Source of the DNA: an uncultured Collinsella sp.
Lineage (GTDB): Bacteria > Actinomycetota > Coriobacteriia > Coriobacteriales > Coriobacteriaceae
Reading direction: 5' to 3'
Assembly: GCA_900555225.1 (NCBI GenBank)
Contig: USKL01000019.1
Coordinates: 1 to 12,122, forward strand
DNA length: 12,122 nucleotides
Position numbers and translations under genes: made by a program. Positions 4,832-12,122 of this stretch are shown here, piece by piece. The notes under the pieces were generated by a model that was not told where the DNA came from, ran no database searches, and saw nothing but the letters and a program-made list of their open reading frames with translations. Position 1 is the first letter of the stretch. Each line of letters begins with the position of its first letter.

Positions 4832-6589
4832 ATGAACGAGATCAAGTGCCCGCATTGCGGCGAAGTTTTTAAGGTCGATGCATCCGGCTATGCGGATATC
4901 GTCAAGCAGGTGCGCGATGCCGAGTTCTCGCGCGACCTGGATGAGCGTGTGAAGGCAGTCCAGCGCGAGGGCGAGCAGGCGCTGGAGCTTGAACGCTCGC
5001 GTTCGACGGCCGCCTTGCAGAAGGCAGAGTCTCAGCGCAACGCTCAGCTTGTCGAGCAGAAGAACACCGCGGATCAGAAACTGGCGCAAGAGGTTGCCAA
5101 GCGCGATGCTGAGCTTGCCGAGTTGCGCGCTAAGCTCGAGGGCGCTGCCGCAGAGCGCGAGAGTGCAAGCCAGCGCGCGGCGGTTGAGGCCCGCGCCGAT
5201 GCTCAAAAGGAGAATGCCGAGCTGCAGCGCGAGATCGACAACCTTCGTGCGCAGCTGGGGCGCAAGGATGACGCAGCCAAACTCGCCGAGGCGGCGGCGC
5301 GCAACGCTGCTCAAAACGATTTAGCTGCACGTGATGCTCAGATTGCCGAGCTGCAGGCCAGGCTTGCCGCGGCGGACAAGGCCCAGGAGATGGCGCTTGC
5401 CGCCGCTGCGGCAGAGTCGCAGCGTGAGCTCGATGCCGCTCGCAGCGAGGCCGAGCGCGCGCTTACTGACTATCGCGCGACGGTACAAGAGAAGTTTTCT
5501 GCCGCTAAGGCACAGTCCGAGCAAGAGGCCGAGGGTCTGCGTGCCCAGCTGCGCGAGCAGGAACTGATGGCAAAAATGAACCTGTCGAAGGCGGTCGCCG
5601 CGGCGGAGCGAGAGCGCGATGAGGCGCGTGCCAAACTGACGAGCGAGCTGGCGGTGCGCGATTCTCGCGAGGAACAGGTCAAGGCGGCACACGAGCTCGA
5701 GCTTGCGCAGGCCAAGCGCGCGAGCGATGACCTGATTCGCTACAAGGATGAAGAGATCGAGCGCCTTAAGGACATGAAGGTCCGCCTGTCCACCAAGATG
5801 GTGGGCGAGTCGCTCGAGCAGCACTGCGAGACCGAGTTTAACCGTCTGCGCATGACGGCGTTTCCTAACGCGTACTTCGAGAAGGATAACGATGCGTCCG
5901 AGGGCACCAAGGGCGACTTTATCTTCCGCGAGTGCGACGCGAGCGGCAACGAGGTCATTTCAATTATGTTCGAGATGAAAAACGAGAACGATGAGACCGC
6001 GACCAAGCACAAGAACGAGGACTTCTTTAAGAAACTCGACCACGATCGCCGCCAAAAGGGCTGCGAGTACGCGGTGCTCTGCACGTTGCTCGAACCCGAG
6101 AGCGAGCTTTACAACGCCGGCATCGTGGACGTGAGCTATCGCTACGAGAAGATGTACGTGATTCGCCCACAGTTCTTTATTCCCATGATCACGCTTCTTC
6201 GCAACGCCGCCATGGGTTCGCTGCGCTATAAGCAGGAACTGGCGGAGTACAAACAGCAGAATATCGACGTCACGAACTTCGAAGCCAAGATGGAAAAGTT
6301 CAAGAATGATTTCGGTCGCAACTACGAGATCGCGAGCCGCAAGTTCCAAACGGCGATTGATGAGATCGACAAGACGATTAGCCATCTGCAGAAAACCAAG
6401 GAGGCGTTGCTGTCCTCCGAGAACAATCTGCGCCTAGCCAACAAGAAGGCCGACGATCTTACCATTCGCAAGCTCACGTGGGGCAACAAGACCATGAAGG
6501 CCGCGTTTGACGAGGCGCGCGGGGCTGCGACAGAGACAAACGATGAGCCAGCCGAGGCGGATTCGTATGAGGTCGAGGATACCGAGTAG
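4832..6589 (+). CDS. DUF2130 protein with zinc knuckle and long coiled coil
   Basis: The 585-residue protein opens with a CPHCG knuckle (Cys6, Cys9). A long Ala/Glu/Arg/Lys-rich coiled coil covers about residues 25-320. The conserved globular part (about 323-565) starts at [19 protein letters not shown] and carries KGDFIF (360-365) and [10 protein letters not shown] (378-387), which match the DUF2130 family. The Asp362...Glu381-x-Lys383 pattern resembles the active site of PD-(D/E)XK nucleases, so a nuclease-like fold is plausible. The tail is acidic ([15 protein letters not shown]). The family has no established biochemical role known to me. GAGGAG at 4821-4826, 5 nt before the ATG, fixes the start. 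The gene is isolated between terminators, so it is probably monocistronic. The coil predicts an oligomer or filament. Confidence 0.82.
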   Translation: MNEIKCPHCGEVFKVDASGYADIVKQVRDAEFSRDLDERVKAVQREGEQALELERSRSTAALQKAESQRNAQLVEQKNTADQKLAQEVAKRDAELAELRAKLEGAAAERESASQRAAVEARADAQKENAELQREIDNLRAQLGRKDDAAKLAEAAARNAAQNDLAARDAQIAELQARLAAADKAQEMALAAAAAESQRELDAARSEAERALTDYRATVQEKFSAAKAQSEQEAEGLRAQLREQELMAKMNLSKAVAAAERERDEARAKLTSELAVRDSREEQVKAAHELELAQAKRASDDLIRYKDEEIERLKDMKVRLSTKMVGESLEQHCETEFNRLRMTAFPNAYFEKDNDASEGTKGDFIFRECDASGNEVISIMFEMKNENDETATKHKNEDFFKKLDHDRRQKGCEYAVLCTLLEPESELYNAGIVDVSYRYEKMYVIRPQFFIPMITLLRNAAMGSLRYKQELAEYKQQNIDVTNFEAKMEKFKNDFGRNYEIASRKFQTAIDEIDKTISHLQKTKEALLSSENNLRLANKKADDLTIRKLTWGNKTMKAAFDEARGAATETNDEPAEADSYEVEDTE

Positions 6590-6606
6590 GGGATAGCGTA
6601 TCGCGC

Positions 6607-6650
6607 AAAAAGCGGGGCCGCTGGCGATGTTGCCAGCGACCCCGCTTCGT
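6607..6650. terminator. Shared terminator hairpin between convergent DUF2130 and helicase genes
   Basis: AGCGGGG (6611-6617) pairs with CCCCGCT (6640-6646), and GCTGGC (6620-6625) with GCCAGC (6632-6637) around GATGTT. Five A at 6607-6611 give a T-run for minus-strand transcripts. The plus side has only TCGTTTCG. It should therefore stop helicase transcription well and DUF2130 transcription less efficiently. Confidence 0.75.
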
Positions 6651-6669
6651 TTCGTTCCAGTATGTTCGG

Positions 6670-9351
6670 CTAGTCCTCGAGCAGGTCCTCGATAAAGCCG
6701 ACGCGGTAGTTTTTGAAGATGACCTCGCCGCCGTCTTGCGTGGCGTCCAGATCGACATCGCCCATGATGCCAAAATCGTGGTCGCCATCCTCGTCGGCAA
6801 AGATCTGGTGCACGTGCCATACGTGCGCGGTCTTCTCGTCGGACTCGTCAATGGAAAACATCGCGGCGCTGCGGGCATCTCCGTCGGTGAGGATTTCCTC
6901 GTGCTGCTCGTGGTAAGCGTCAAGTGCTTTTTGCCAGCGGACCTCGCTCATGCCCCAGTCCTCGTCGAGCTCGCCCAGATCGCGAACGTGCTCGCGGGCG
7001 GCAAGGGTCACGCGGCGGAAGAGCGCGTTGCGCACCAACAGCGTGCAGCCGCGGCGGTCCGCCACGACCTCGTCGATGCCCTGCGGCGGCGCGGCGTCGA
7101 GGGCTGCCGGGTTGCCGGCGTTCTCCCACTCGTCCACCAGGCTCGAGTCCACCGAGCGCACCACAAAGCCCAGCCACGAGATAATGTCGCGCAGGCGCTC
7201 GTCGCGCTTCTCGATGGGCACGGTGCGGTCGAGTGAACGGTAGGCCTCTGCCAGGTAACGCAGCAAAATGCCCTCGGAGCGGGCGATGCCGAGCTTTTGG
7301 ATATAGCCCTTAAAGTCGCTCGCGCTCTCCAGCATGTCGCGCAGGACGCTCTTGGGCGAGAGCTGGTAGTCGTTGGCCCAAGGTACTTCTTGGCAGTACT
7401 TGTCGAAGGCGGCATCGAGCAAGTCCTCGAGCGGCTTTTCGTAGGTGACATCCTGGATGCGCTCCAGGCGTTCCTCATATTCGACGCCGTCAGCCTTCAT
7501 TTCGGCCATCGCGCGGTCGCGCGCGGCGCGCTCCTGCGCGCGCAATACCTGCTTGGGGTCCTCGAGCGTTGCCTCGACCATCGAGATCAGATCCATGGTA
7601 TAGGTCTCACTCTCGGGGTCGAGCAGCTCCAGCGCGGCAAGCAAAAACGGCGAGAGCGGCTGGTCGAGCGCAAAGTCCTCGGGCAGATCGACCGTCAGTG
7701 CATAGTCGATGTCTGGCGCGGCGTCAGTCGGGGCGTCGGGCGCGGGCGGCACCTCGGTGCGAACGACGACGCCGGAATCGATGAGCGTGGCGAAGATTTC
7801 GTCGGCGCGAACCTCGAGCTTGGCCTTTTCCTCGGGGGTCTGCAAGCTCGTCTCGATGAGGTCGTGTACGCGGGCTCGGGCATCGCCGCCCTGCTCGACC
7901 ACGCTAATCACCATGGAGTGCGTGATGCGAAGGCGCGGCTTGAGCGTCTCGGGCTGCGTCTCGATCAGGCGCTCAAAGGTCTGCTTGTTCCAGGTGACAA
8001 AGCCCTCGGGGGCCTTCTTCTTTTTAATCTTGCGGAGCTTCTTGGGGTCGTCGCCCGCCTTGGCCATGAGTTTGGCGTTCTCGATCTCGTGCTCCGGGGC
8101 CTCGGCGATGACCATGCCCTCGGTATCGAAGCCCGAGCGGCCGGCGCGACCGGCAATCTGATGGAACTCGCGGGCGCGCAGGCGACGCATCTTGTAGCCG
8201 TCGAACTTGGTGAGCGCGGTGAGTACCACGGTGTGGATGGGTACGTTGATGCCGACGCCGAGTGTGTCGGTGCCGCAAATGACGGGCAGTAGGCCCTGCT
8301 GTGCCAGGCGCTCGACCAGTAGGCGATAGCGCGGCAGCATACCGGCGTGGTGCACGCCGACGCCGCAGCCAAGCAAGCGCTTGAGGATCTTGCCGAAGGC
8401 CGTCGAGAAGCTCGTGCCCTTGGCCGCCTCCTTGATAGCCTCGCGCTGCTCCTTGCTGGCAATGCCAAAGTTGGCGAGGGATTGCGCCGTCGCAAGTGCG
8501 GCGTCCTGGCTAAAGTGCACGATGTAGAGCGGGGCCTCGCCGCGGCGCATGGCGAGCTCGACGGTGCCCTCGAGCGAGGTCGTCACGTAGTCGTAGCTCA
8601 GCGGCACGGGGCGTGGGGCATCGACGACCAAGTCGCAGGTAGCGCCGGTGTGTTCCTCGAGCGAGGCGGCGATCGCGGTGACATCGCCGAGCGTGGCGCT
8701 CATGAGCATGAATTGCGTGTGAGGCAGGGCGAGCAGTGGCACCTGCCAGGCCCAACCGCGATCGGGGTCGGCAAAGTAGTGGAACTCGTCCATGGCGACG
8801 CAGCCAACATCGGCATCTTCGCCCTCGCGCAGTGCGTCGTTGGCAAGGATTTCTGCCGTGCAGCAGATGACGGGCGCCTTGGTGTTGATGTGCGTGTCGC
8901 CGGTGATCATGCCGACGTTATCGCGGCCGAGCACCTGCACAAGGTCGAAAAACTTCTCACTGACCAGAGCCTTGATAGGAGCCGTGTAGTAGCAGCGCTT
9001 GCCCTGCGCCATGCCCATAAAGAGCATTCCCAGCGCGACGAGCGATTTACCCGATCCGGTCGGTGTTCCCAAAATGACATGGTCACCGGCGGCTAGATCC
9101 ATGAGGGCCTCTTCCTGGTGGTCCCACAGCTCAATACCGCGATCGCTCGTCCATTCAAAGAAACGTTCGAAGGCCTGATCGGGCGTGAGCCACGGTTCGG
9201 GCTCACTGCCATCCTCGGGCTCCCACCAGGTGGGGGAGAGCGCGCCGAGCGAACCGAACTCGGCTTCGGTTCCCGTGCCGCCCGAGAATGAGCTGGCGGC
9301 TCCGGCGCCGGAAACGGTGCTGGCGGTGGTGTCTGTCGTGGTCTGTGCCAT
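6670..9351 (-). CDS. Ski2-like superfamily II RNA helicase with DUF3516-type C-terminus
   Basis: The 893-residue protein has all superfamily II motifs: GTPTGSGKS (95-103, ATP binding), APIKALV (124-130), DEFH (188-191, ATP hydrolysis), SAT (218-220), GTDTLGVGINVP (360-371) and QIAGRAGRSG (398-407). The DEFH box and overall order fit the Ski2/Mtr4-like branch. The long C-terminal half (about 420-890), with LSPFLLAALELLDPE and YQLSPKSVLRDM, matches the DUF3516 extension found in actinobacterial helicases. The likely role is ATP-driven unwinding in RNA decay or processing in the cytoplasm. I place the start at the ATG at 9351, followed by a disordered Thr/Ser/Gly-rich segment. A promoter with a predicted start near 9378 lies upstream, so an in-frame ATG at 9522 inside an inverted repeat is not used. 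The ribosome site is poor (GAGAAAG). Confidence 0.9.
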   Translation of the reverse strand: MAQTTTDTTASTVSGAGAASSFSGGTGTEAEFGSLGALSPTWWEPEDGSEPEPWLTPDQAFERFFEWTSDRGIELWDHQEEALMDLAAGDHVILGTPTGSGKSLVALGMLFMGMAQGKRCYYTAPIKALVSEKFFDLVQVLGRDNVGMITGDTHINTKAPVICCTAEILANDALREGEDADVGCVAMDEFHYFADPDRGWAWQVPLLALPHTQFMLMSATLGDVTAIAASLEEHTGATCDLVVDAPRPVPLSYDYVTTSLEGTVELAMRRGEAPLYIVHFSQDAALATAQSLANFGIASKEQREAIKEAAKGTSFSTAFGKILKRLLGCGVGVHHAGMLPRYRLLVERLAQQGLLPVICGTDTLGVGINVPIHTVVLTALTKFDGYKMRRLRAREFHQIAGRAGRSGFDTEGMVIAEAPEHEIENAKLMAKAGDDPKKLRKIKKKKAPEGFVTWNKQTFERLIETQPETLKPRLRITHSMVISVVEQGGDARARVHDLIETSLQTPEEKAKLEVRADEIFATLIDSGVVVRTEVPPAPDAPTDAAPDIDYALTVDLPEDFALDQPLSPFLLAALELLDPESETYTMDLISMVEATLEDPKQVLRAQERAARDRAMAEMKADGVEYEERLERIQDVTYEKPLEDLLDAAFDKYCQEVPWANDYQLSPKSVLRDMLESASDFKGYIQKLGIARSEGILLRYLAEAYRSLDRTVPIEKRDERLRDIISWLGFVVRSVDSSLVDEWENAGNPAALDAAPPQGIDEVVADRRGCTLLVRNALFRRVTLAAREHVRDLGELDEDWGMSEVRWQKALDAYHEQHEEILTDGDARSAAMFSIDESDEKTAHVWHVHQIFADEDGDHDFGIMGDVDLDATQDGGEVIFKNYRVGFIEDLLED

Positions 9352-9384
9352 GTGGTTGCTTTCTCTCGCGTTTGTCCGCCAACT

Positions 9385-9414
9385 ATTATGGCGTAGCAGC
9401 GGCGCGGGGTGCCA
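9385..9414 (-). promoter_or_regulatory. Promoter of the helicase gene
   Basis: On the minus strand CATAAT (9385-9390; 5 of 6 match to TATAAT) is preceded after 18 bp by the weak -35 TGGCAC (9409-9414). Transcription would start near 9378, giving a leader of about 27 nt to the ATG at 9351. Confidence 0.45.
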
Positions 9415-9472
9415 GCGCGCGAGAAAATGCAGGAAATGGGCGTTCTGCCCAGCCGTTTGGTGCAGTTGCCGG

Positions 9473-9595
9473 CTAAGTGAGTAGACTTTTTGCGATGTCG
9501 CGAGCACATGGCTTTTGCGCAAGGGCTCTATCTGCGGTTTTAGTTTTCGTTATGCGGGTTGTGCTTGGCTATTGCAAAAAAGTCTACTCACTTAG
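9473..9595. repeat. 123-bp element bounded by 21/22-nt inverted repeats (MITE-like candidate)
   Basis: The left end 9473-9493 and the right end 9574-9595 are reverse complements, differing only by one extra A/T in the run (five T on the left, six A on the right). Both ends read CTAAGTGAGTAGACTTTTT and then GC going inward. The 80 bp between them has no convincing frame. No clear target-site duplication flanks it. The 309-bp gap between helicase and TrmB genes (9352-9660) holds this element, the helicase promoter and about 65 bp on the TrmB side in which I see nothing convincing. Candidates are a non-autonomous mobile element, a dispersed repeat or a divergent regulatory site. Confidence 0.6.
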
Positions 9596-9660
9596 GTTTG
9601 AGGGTCGTTCGCTGGCGCCTATTTTCACTTGTTTGCCGACGCTGCGACCATCAGAAGCCC

Positions 9661-10500
9661 CTAGGACTCCTGCGGCAGGCGCTTCTTGCCTTTGCGGGCG
9701 CGGTTTTTAAAGTTCTCGACGGCTTCTTCCATGCCCAGAGGTACATAGGTGAGCTCATCGAGGTTATCGGGCAGGTAGCAGGCAAGGCTTTGCTCCTGCG
9801 CTCGGCCTGCTGCGAGTTGCTCTTCGGTAGGCTTCTCGCCGGGTGTGGCGCAAATGCCATAGACAGTGGCACCCATCTCGCGCGTGCGGCACTCGTACTC
9901 GGTCTTGGGATGCTCGGGATGGTCGCGGCGAACGTCGTCACTTACCCAAAGTGTGTCGTAGCCGGCCGCGGCAAACTGTCCCAGGGCGTAATCGCGCAAC
10001 GGCTTGCTATCGGTGCGCAGTGTGACGGTAGCGCCGGCTGAAAGGAGCGGGCGGTAGAGCATCAGATGGTCGACATGAACGAGTCGTTTTTTAGCGTACT
10101 TGGCCTTGGGCTGCGGCGTGGGAAAGTTAATGGTGATGGCATCGAGCTCGCCTGCGGCAAACAGCTGTGGCAGCGATGCGGCGCCTCGGGGCAGGACGAG
10201 TGCGTTGGATAGCCCCTGTTCGTAGATTTTCTGCGCGGCATAGGCGATGCAGATGGGCTCCTGGTCCATGCCGATAAAGAGGGTGTCGGGCTCGCGGTGG
10301 GCGCGCTCGACCAGATAGGTTCCCTTGCCACAGCCAAGATCCAGGTGAAGGTGTTCGAAGGGCTTGCTGCCGACTAGCGCACAGGCCTCGCGCCAATCTC
10401 CGGCATAGGCCTCAGGGTTCGTCTCAATCGCATCGGCGTAGCGCTCCAGGCGCTCCTCGAGCACAAAGTTCTTAGGCGTGCGAACGTGGACGGCTCCCAT
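9661..10500 (-). CDS. trmB: tRNA (guanine46-N7)-methyltransferase, TrmB family, altered FPDPW motif
   Basis: The 279-residue protein is a class I SAM-dependent methyltransferase with LDLGCGKG (53-60, SAM binding), TD in LRTDSKPL (163-164) and TEYECR (200-205), all positioned as in TrmB, which makes m7G at tRNA position 46. The family's signature (N)FPDPWPK is here NFPTPQPK (125-132): Asp is replaced by Thr and Trp by Gln, although the following basic KAKYAKKRL is kept. As the Asp of this motif has been implicated in catalysis in Escherichia coli TrmB, activity may be altered or compensated. The protein is about 40 residues longer than E. coli TrmB, mostly in a C-terminal tail ending RARKGKKRLPQES. 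AAGGAG stands 5 nt before the ATG. The Trm9-like gene lies 118 bp upstream on the same strand. The family is firm; full activity is not. Confidence 0.83.
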   Translation of the reverse strand: MGAVHVRTPKNFVLEERLERYADAIETNPEAYAGDWREACALVGSKPFEHLHLDLGCGKGTYLVERAHREPDTLFIGMDQEPICIAYAAQKIYEQGLSNALVLPRGAASLPQLFAAGELDAITINFPTPQPKAKYAKKRLVHVDHLMLYRPLLSAGATVTLRTDSKPLRDYALGQFAAAGYDTLWVSDDVRRDHPEHPKTEYECRTREMGATVYGICATPGEKPTEEQLAAGRAQEQSLACYLPDNLDELTYVPLGMEEAVENFKNRARKGKKRLPQES

Positions 10501-10522
10501 GAGGCTCCTTGGTCATAAGTAT

Positions 10523-10544
10523 GGAACGCATGGCTGCGCGTTCC
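10523..10544 (-). promoter_or_regulatory. Palindrome in the leader of the trmB gene
   Basis: GGAACGC (10523-10529) and GCGTTCC (10538-10544) form a perfect 7-bp inverted repeat around 8 nt, 23 bp upstream of the trmB start. A TTGACG hexamer lies just outside it on the minus strand, but no good -10 follows at the usual distance. It may be an operator or a leader hairpin. Confidence 0.35.
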
Positions 10545-10556
10545 GTCAATGGGTTG

Positions 10557-10580
10557 AAAAAGGGTGGGCATAGATTGCCC
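10557..10580 (-). terminator. Weak intrinsic terminator after the Trm9-like gene
   Basis: On the minus strand GGGCA, loop ATCTA and TGCCC are followed by ACCC and five T (A-run at 10557-10561). The stem is only 5 bp and the T-run is offset by 4 nt, so it may be a partial terminator that lets some transcripts continue into trmB. Confidence 0.4.
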
Positions 10581-10618
10581 GAAAGATGCGGTGCGGCTCG
10601 ACGACGAGTTGTCGGTGC

Positions 10619-11491
10619 CTACAGACGCTTGAGAATCACATAGCGGTTGAGCTCGCCGCTGCGACCGTCGGCATGGAAGCGCTCAAGCTCGCGCACGGGG
10701 ACCTCGCCGCTCTTGTAGAACGTACGGACGCCGCGCACCAGGTCGGTGATCTGCTGATCGTCAAAGTGATGGCAATAGCGGTAGGCGTGGCGGTCGTTTT
10801 GCCAGCCAATGAGGTGGTCGCCGGCTTCAAACTGCGCGGAATCGTAACCCTCAAACGGCGGGGTGAGCTCGGCGCGGGCCTCGGCGCGAACGGCCTTGCG
10901 CGCCATGCGCTCGTCATTCATAAACTCCCAAAAGCTGATGGCGATGATGCCGCCCGGGCGTGTCTGGCGCACCAGGGCGTCGAGCACGCGTACGCGGTAC
11001 TCGCACGATGGCACGTGATGCATAAAGCCAAAGCAGACCGAGATGTCGGCGAGCGGGGCATCGAAAAGCACGTCGGGCGTCTCGGCGGGGTTGAGCCTCA
11101 TGAGGGCGTCGAGCACGTCGAGTTCCTGGAAGTGCAGGTTGGGAATGCGCAGTGCGTGGCCACGTGCATCGATGGCCAGGTCTTGGCATGAGTCGACGCC
11201 GTAGAACTCAAACGGGCAGCTGGCATCTGCCGAGGGGTTTGCGCCATCGACGCCCTTGGCGGCAAGTGCGCCGCCGGCGGCAAAGTTCTCGAATCGCATA
11301 TTGCCGCAGGCGAGATCGAAGACGCGGACGGGATGCTCGATCGTGGCGACGTCGGGCTGTTCGAGCGCGATGTCCATGGTGCGCACCCAGCCGGGCCACG
11401 GGGCCTGGCGCGTATCGGAAAAGGAGGCGGAGTGCTCGCGATAGAACGTATTGTTGAGCTGGATGAGCGATGAGGCGAAATCGCGGTTCAC
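10619..11491 (-). CDS. Trm9/ALKBH8-like class I methyltransferase
   Basis: With a GTG start at 11491 the protein has 290 residues. The N-terminus NTFYREHSASFSDTRQAPWP (14-33) resembles the FSxTR...PWP entry segment of eukaryotic Trm9/ALKBH8, which methylate wobble uridine-34 side chains in tRNA. The SAM site VFDLACGNMRF (57-67), GVDSC (98-102), FGFMHHVP (154-161), RPGG (178-181) and a late RYCHHFDDQQI (238-248) also run in the Trm9 order. An Ala/Gly-rich stretch at about 71-93 looks like an insertion. GGAGGGAG at 11501-11508, 9 nt before the GTG, decides the start; an ATG at 11539 lies inside the predicted -10 box and has no ribosome site. The methyltransferase fold is firm. A tRNA target is inferred from the motif order and the trmB neighbour; a generic SAM methyltransferase is the alternative. 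Confidence 0.78.
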   Translation of the reverse strand: MNRDFASSLIQLNNTFYREHSASFSDTRQAPWPGWVRTMDIALEQPDVATIEHPVRVFDLACGNMRFENFAAGGALAAKGVDGANPSADASCPFEFYGVDSCQDLAIDARGHALRIPNLHFQELDVLDALMRLNPAETPDVLFDAPLADISVCFGFMHHVPSCEYRVRVLDALVRQTRPGGIIAISFWEFMNDERMARKAVRAEARAELTPPFEGYDSAQFEAGDHLIGWQNDRHAYRYCHHFDDQQITDLVRGVRTFYKSGEVPVRELERFHADGRSGELNRYVILKRL

Positions 11492-11537
11492 GGCGCGGAA
11501 CTCCCTCCGTTGGCGGTGCGGAATAAACAGTACGACC

Positions 11538-11567
11538 ATACTACCGTTTACGCCGCAACGGGGACAA
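11538..11567 (-). promoter_or_regulatory. Promoter of the Trm9-like gene
   Basis: On the minus strand TTGTCC (11562-11567) is followed after 18 bp by TAGTAT (11538-11543). Transcription would begin near 11531, giving a leader of about 40 nt to the GTG at 11491. The divergent XRE gene starts 190 bp away on the other side. For it only a TTGTCA at 11634-11639 with an imperfect TAGGTG 15 bp later could be found. Confidence 0.5.
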
Positions 11568-11757
11568 CCAGGCTACGGGTCATTGCTTTGTTTGGACACA
11601 TTTCCGCAGCTCATATGCACCCGCAACCGCCGGTTGTCAAAAATCTCACTAGAATAGGTGGCATGCTTTTGGCGGTGGCGGATAGATTTTTAACTGTGCA
11701 AGGCGCCTTAAGAAGAAAACGGTCCGGCGGCACGGCTGGCATCACATAGGAGGAACC

Positions 11758-12122
11758 ATGAATGTAGAAACTGCGCAGCGGCTCGCCGACCTTCGTCGCA
11801 GCAAGGGTTTTAGCCAAGAAGGGCTCGCGCGAAAGCTGGGGCTGTCGCGCCAGGCGGTCAGTAAATGGGAGCGCGCGGAGAGCTCGCCCGATACCGAGAA
11901 CCTGATCTCGCTCGCTAAACTCTATGGCGTGAGTTTGGACGAGCTCCTCAATCCGAGCGACGAGATCGAGGACGATATCGAGTTTGAGAACGAGGACCGC
12001 GCCCGCCAGCGCGAGGCCGAGGCGGCAGAGCGTGCTCGCACCCATGAGGCAGCGGCGCGCGCTACCGAGGCGGCAACGCAGGCGAGTGATGCTGCGGCCA
12101 AGGCAGCGCAGGCTGCAGGTTG
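11758..12122 (+). CDS. XRE-family HTH transcriptional regulator, C-terminus outside window
   Basis: The visible 121 residues begin with a complete HTH_3 domain (about 5-62): LADLRRSKGFSQEGLARKLG, then the recognition helix SRQAVSKWERAESSP and LAKLYGVSLDELL. This is the Cro/CI-like DNA-binding fold. An acidic linker (SDEIEDDIEFENED) and a charged Ala/Glu/Arg-rich helix follow, probably a coiled coil, before the window ends in frame. Many Coriobacteriia and Firmicutes proteins of this plan continue into membrane segments, but that part is not visible. AGGAGG at 11748-11753, 4 nt before the ATG, fixes the start. The gene is divergent from the Trm9-like methyltransferase; it may regulate itself or that neighbour. 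Its targets are unknown. Confidence 0.88.
   Translation, partial: MNVETAQRLADLRRSKGFSQEGLARKLGLSRQAVSKWERAESSPDTENLISLAKLYGVSLDELLNPSDEIEDDIEFENEDRARQREAEAAERARTHEAAARATEAATQASDAAAKAAQAAG

Noticed and set aside
7297-8292. Open plus-strand frame of 331 codons inside the helicase gene
   Set aside because: It mirrors the codon pattern of the helicase on the other strand, has no known motif and no promoter or ribosome site; the helicase motifs are unbroken over the same DNA.
9352-9522. 57-residue N-terminal extension of the helicase from an ATG at 9522
   Set aside because: It would cross the inverted repeat and the likely helicase promoter, and its composition is unlike the rest; the ATG at 9351 fits the promoter position.
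9600-9660. Possible terminator hairpin after trmB using GGTCG and CGACC
   Set aside because: The arms are only 5 bp with a loop of more than 30 nt and no T-run; not credible as a terminator.

Overview
The window reads as a chromosomal segment of a GC-rich gut actinobacterium of the class Coriobacteriia, most likely Collinsella. This rests on codon and base usage, strong AGGAGG-type ribosome sites, a Ski2-like helicase with an actinobacterial DUF3516-type C-terminus, a reverse rubrerythrin, and an iron-ADH/ALDH3 pair. No tRNA, rRNA, CRISPR array or transposase gene is visible.

Left part (1-3176): a rubrerythrin-type peroxidase (minus strand, cut by the window edge) diverges from a two-gene operon of iron-dependent alcohol dehydrogenase and class-3 aldehyde dehydrogenase. 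The pair probably interconverts alcohol, aldehyde and acid with NAD(H). An 18-bp near-palindrome resembling a Rex redox operator sits just before the operon's ribosome site. The operon ends in an exceptionally regular hairpin.

Middle (3130-4831): a 425-bp stretch without an ordinary gene holds a 27-residue single-pass membrane peptide. Its ribosome site lies in a small hairpin, and two further hairpins follow it. A possible promoter points back at it from the other strand. Together this looks like a type I toxin-antitoxin or small-membrane-peptide module, and it is the most interesting part of the window. Next come a stand-alone HIRAN-domain protein, a 59-residue acidic/basic micro-protein and a metallophosphoesterase. 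After the phosphoesterase, a 53-bp REP-like palindrome overlaps a strong intrinsic terminator so that the two structures exclude each other.

Right part (4832-12122): a large coiled-coil DUF2130 protein converges on the helicase gene across a shared terminator hairpin. Upstream of the helicase lies a 123-bp segment bounded by near-perfect 21/22-nt inverted repeats (MITE-like or other intergenic repeat). Then come two minus-strand methyltransferases: TrmB (tRNA m7G46) with an altered FPDPW motif, and a second enzyme whose N-terminus resembles the eukaryotic Trm9/ALKBH8 tRNA wobble-uridine methyltransferases. A divergent XRE-family regulator runs off the right end. Helicase, TrmB and the Trm9-like protein suggest an RNA-metabolism neighbourhood, but joint function is inference only.
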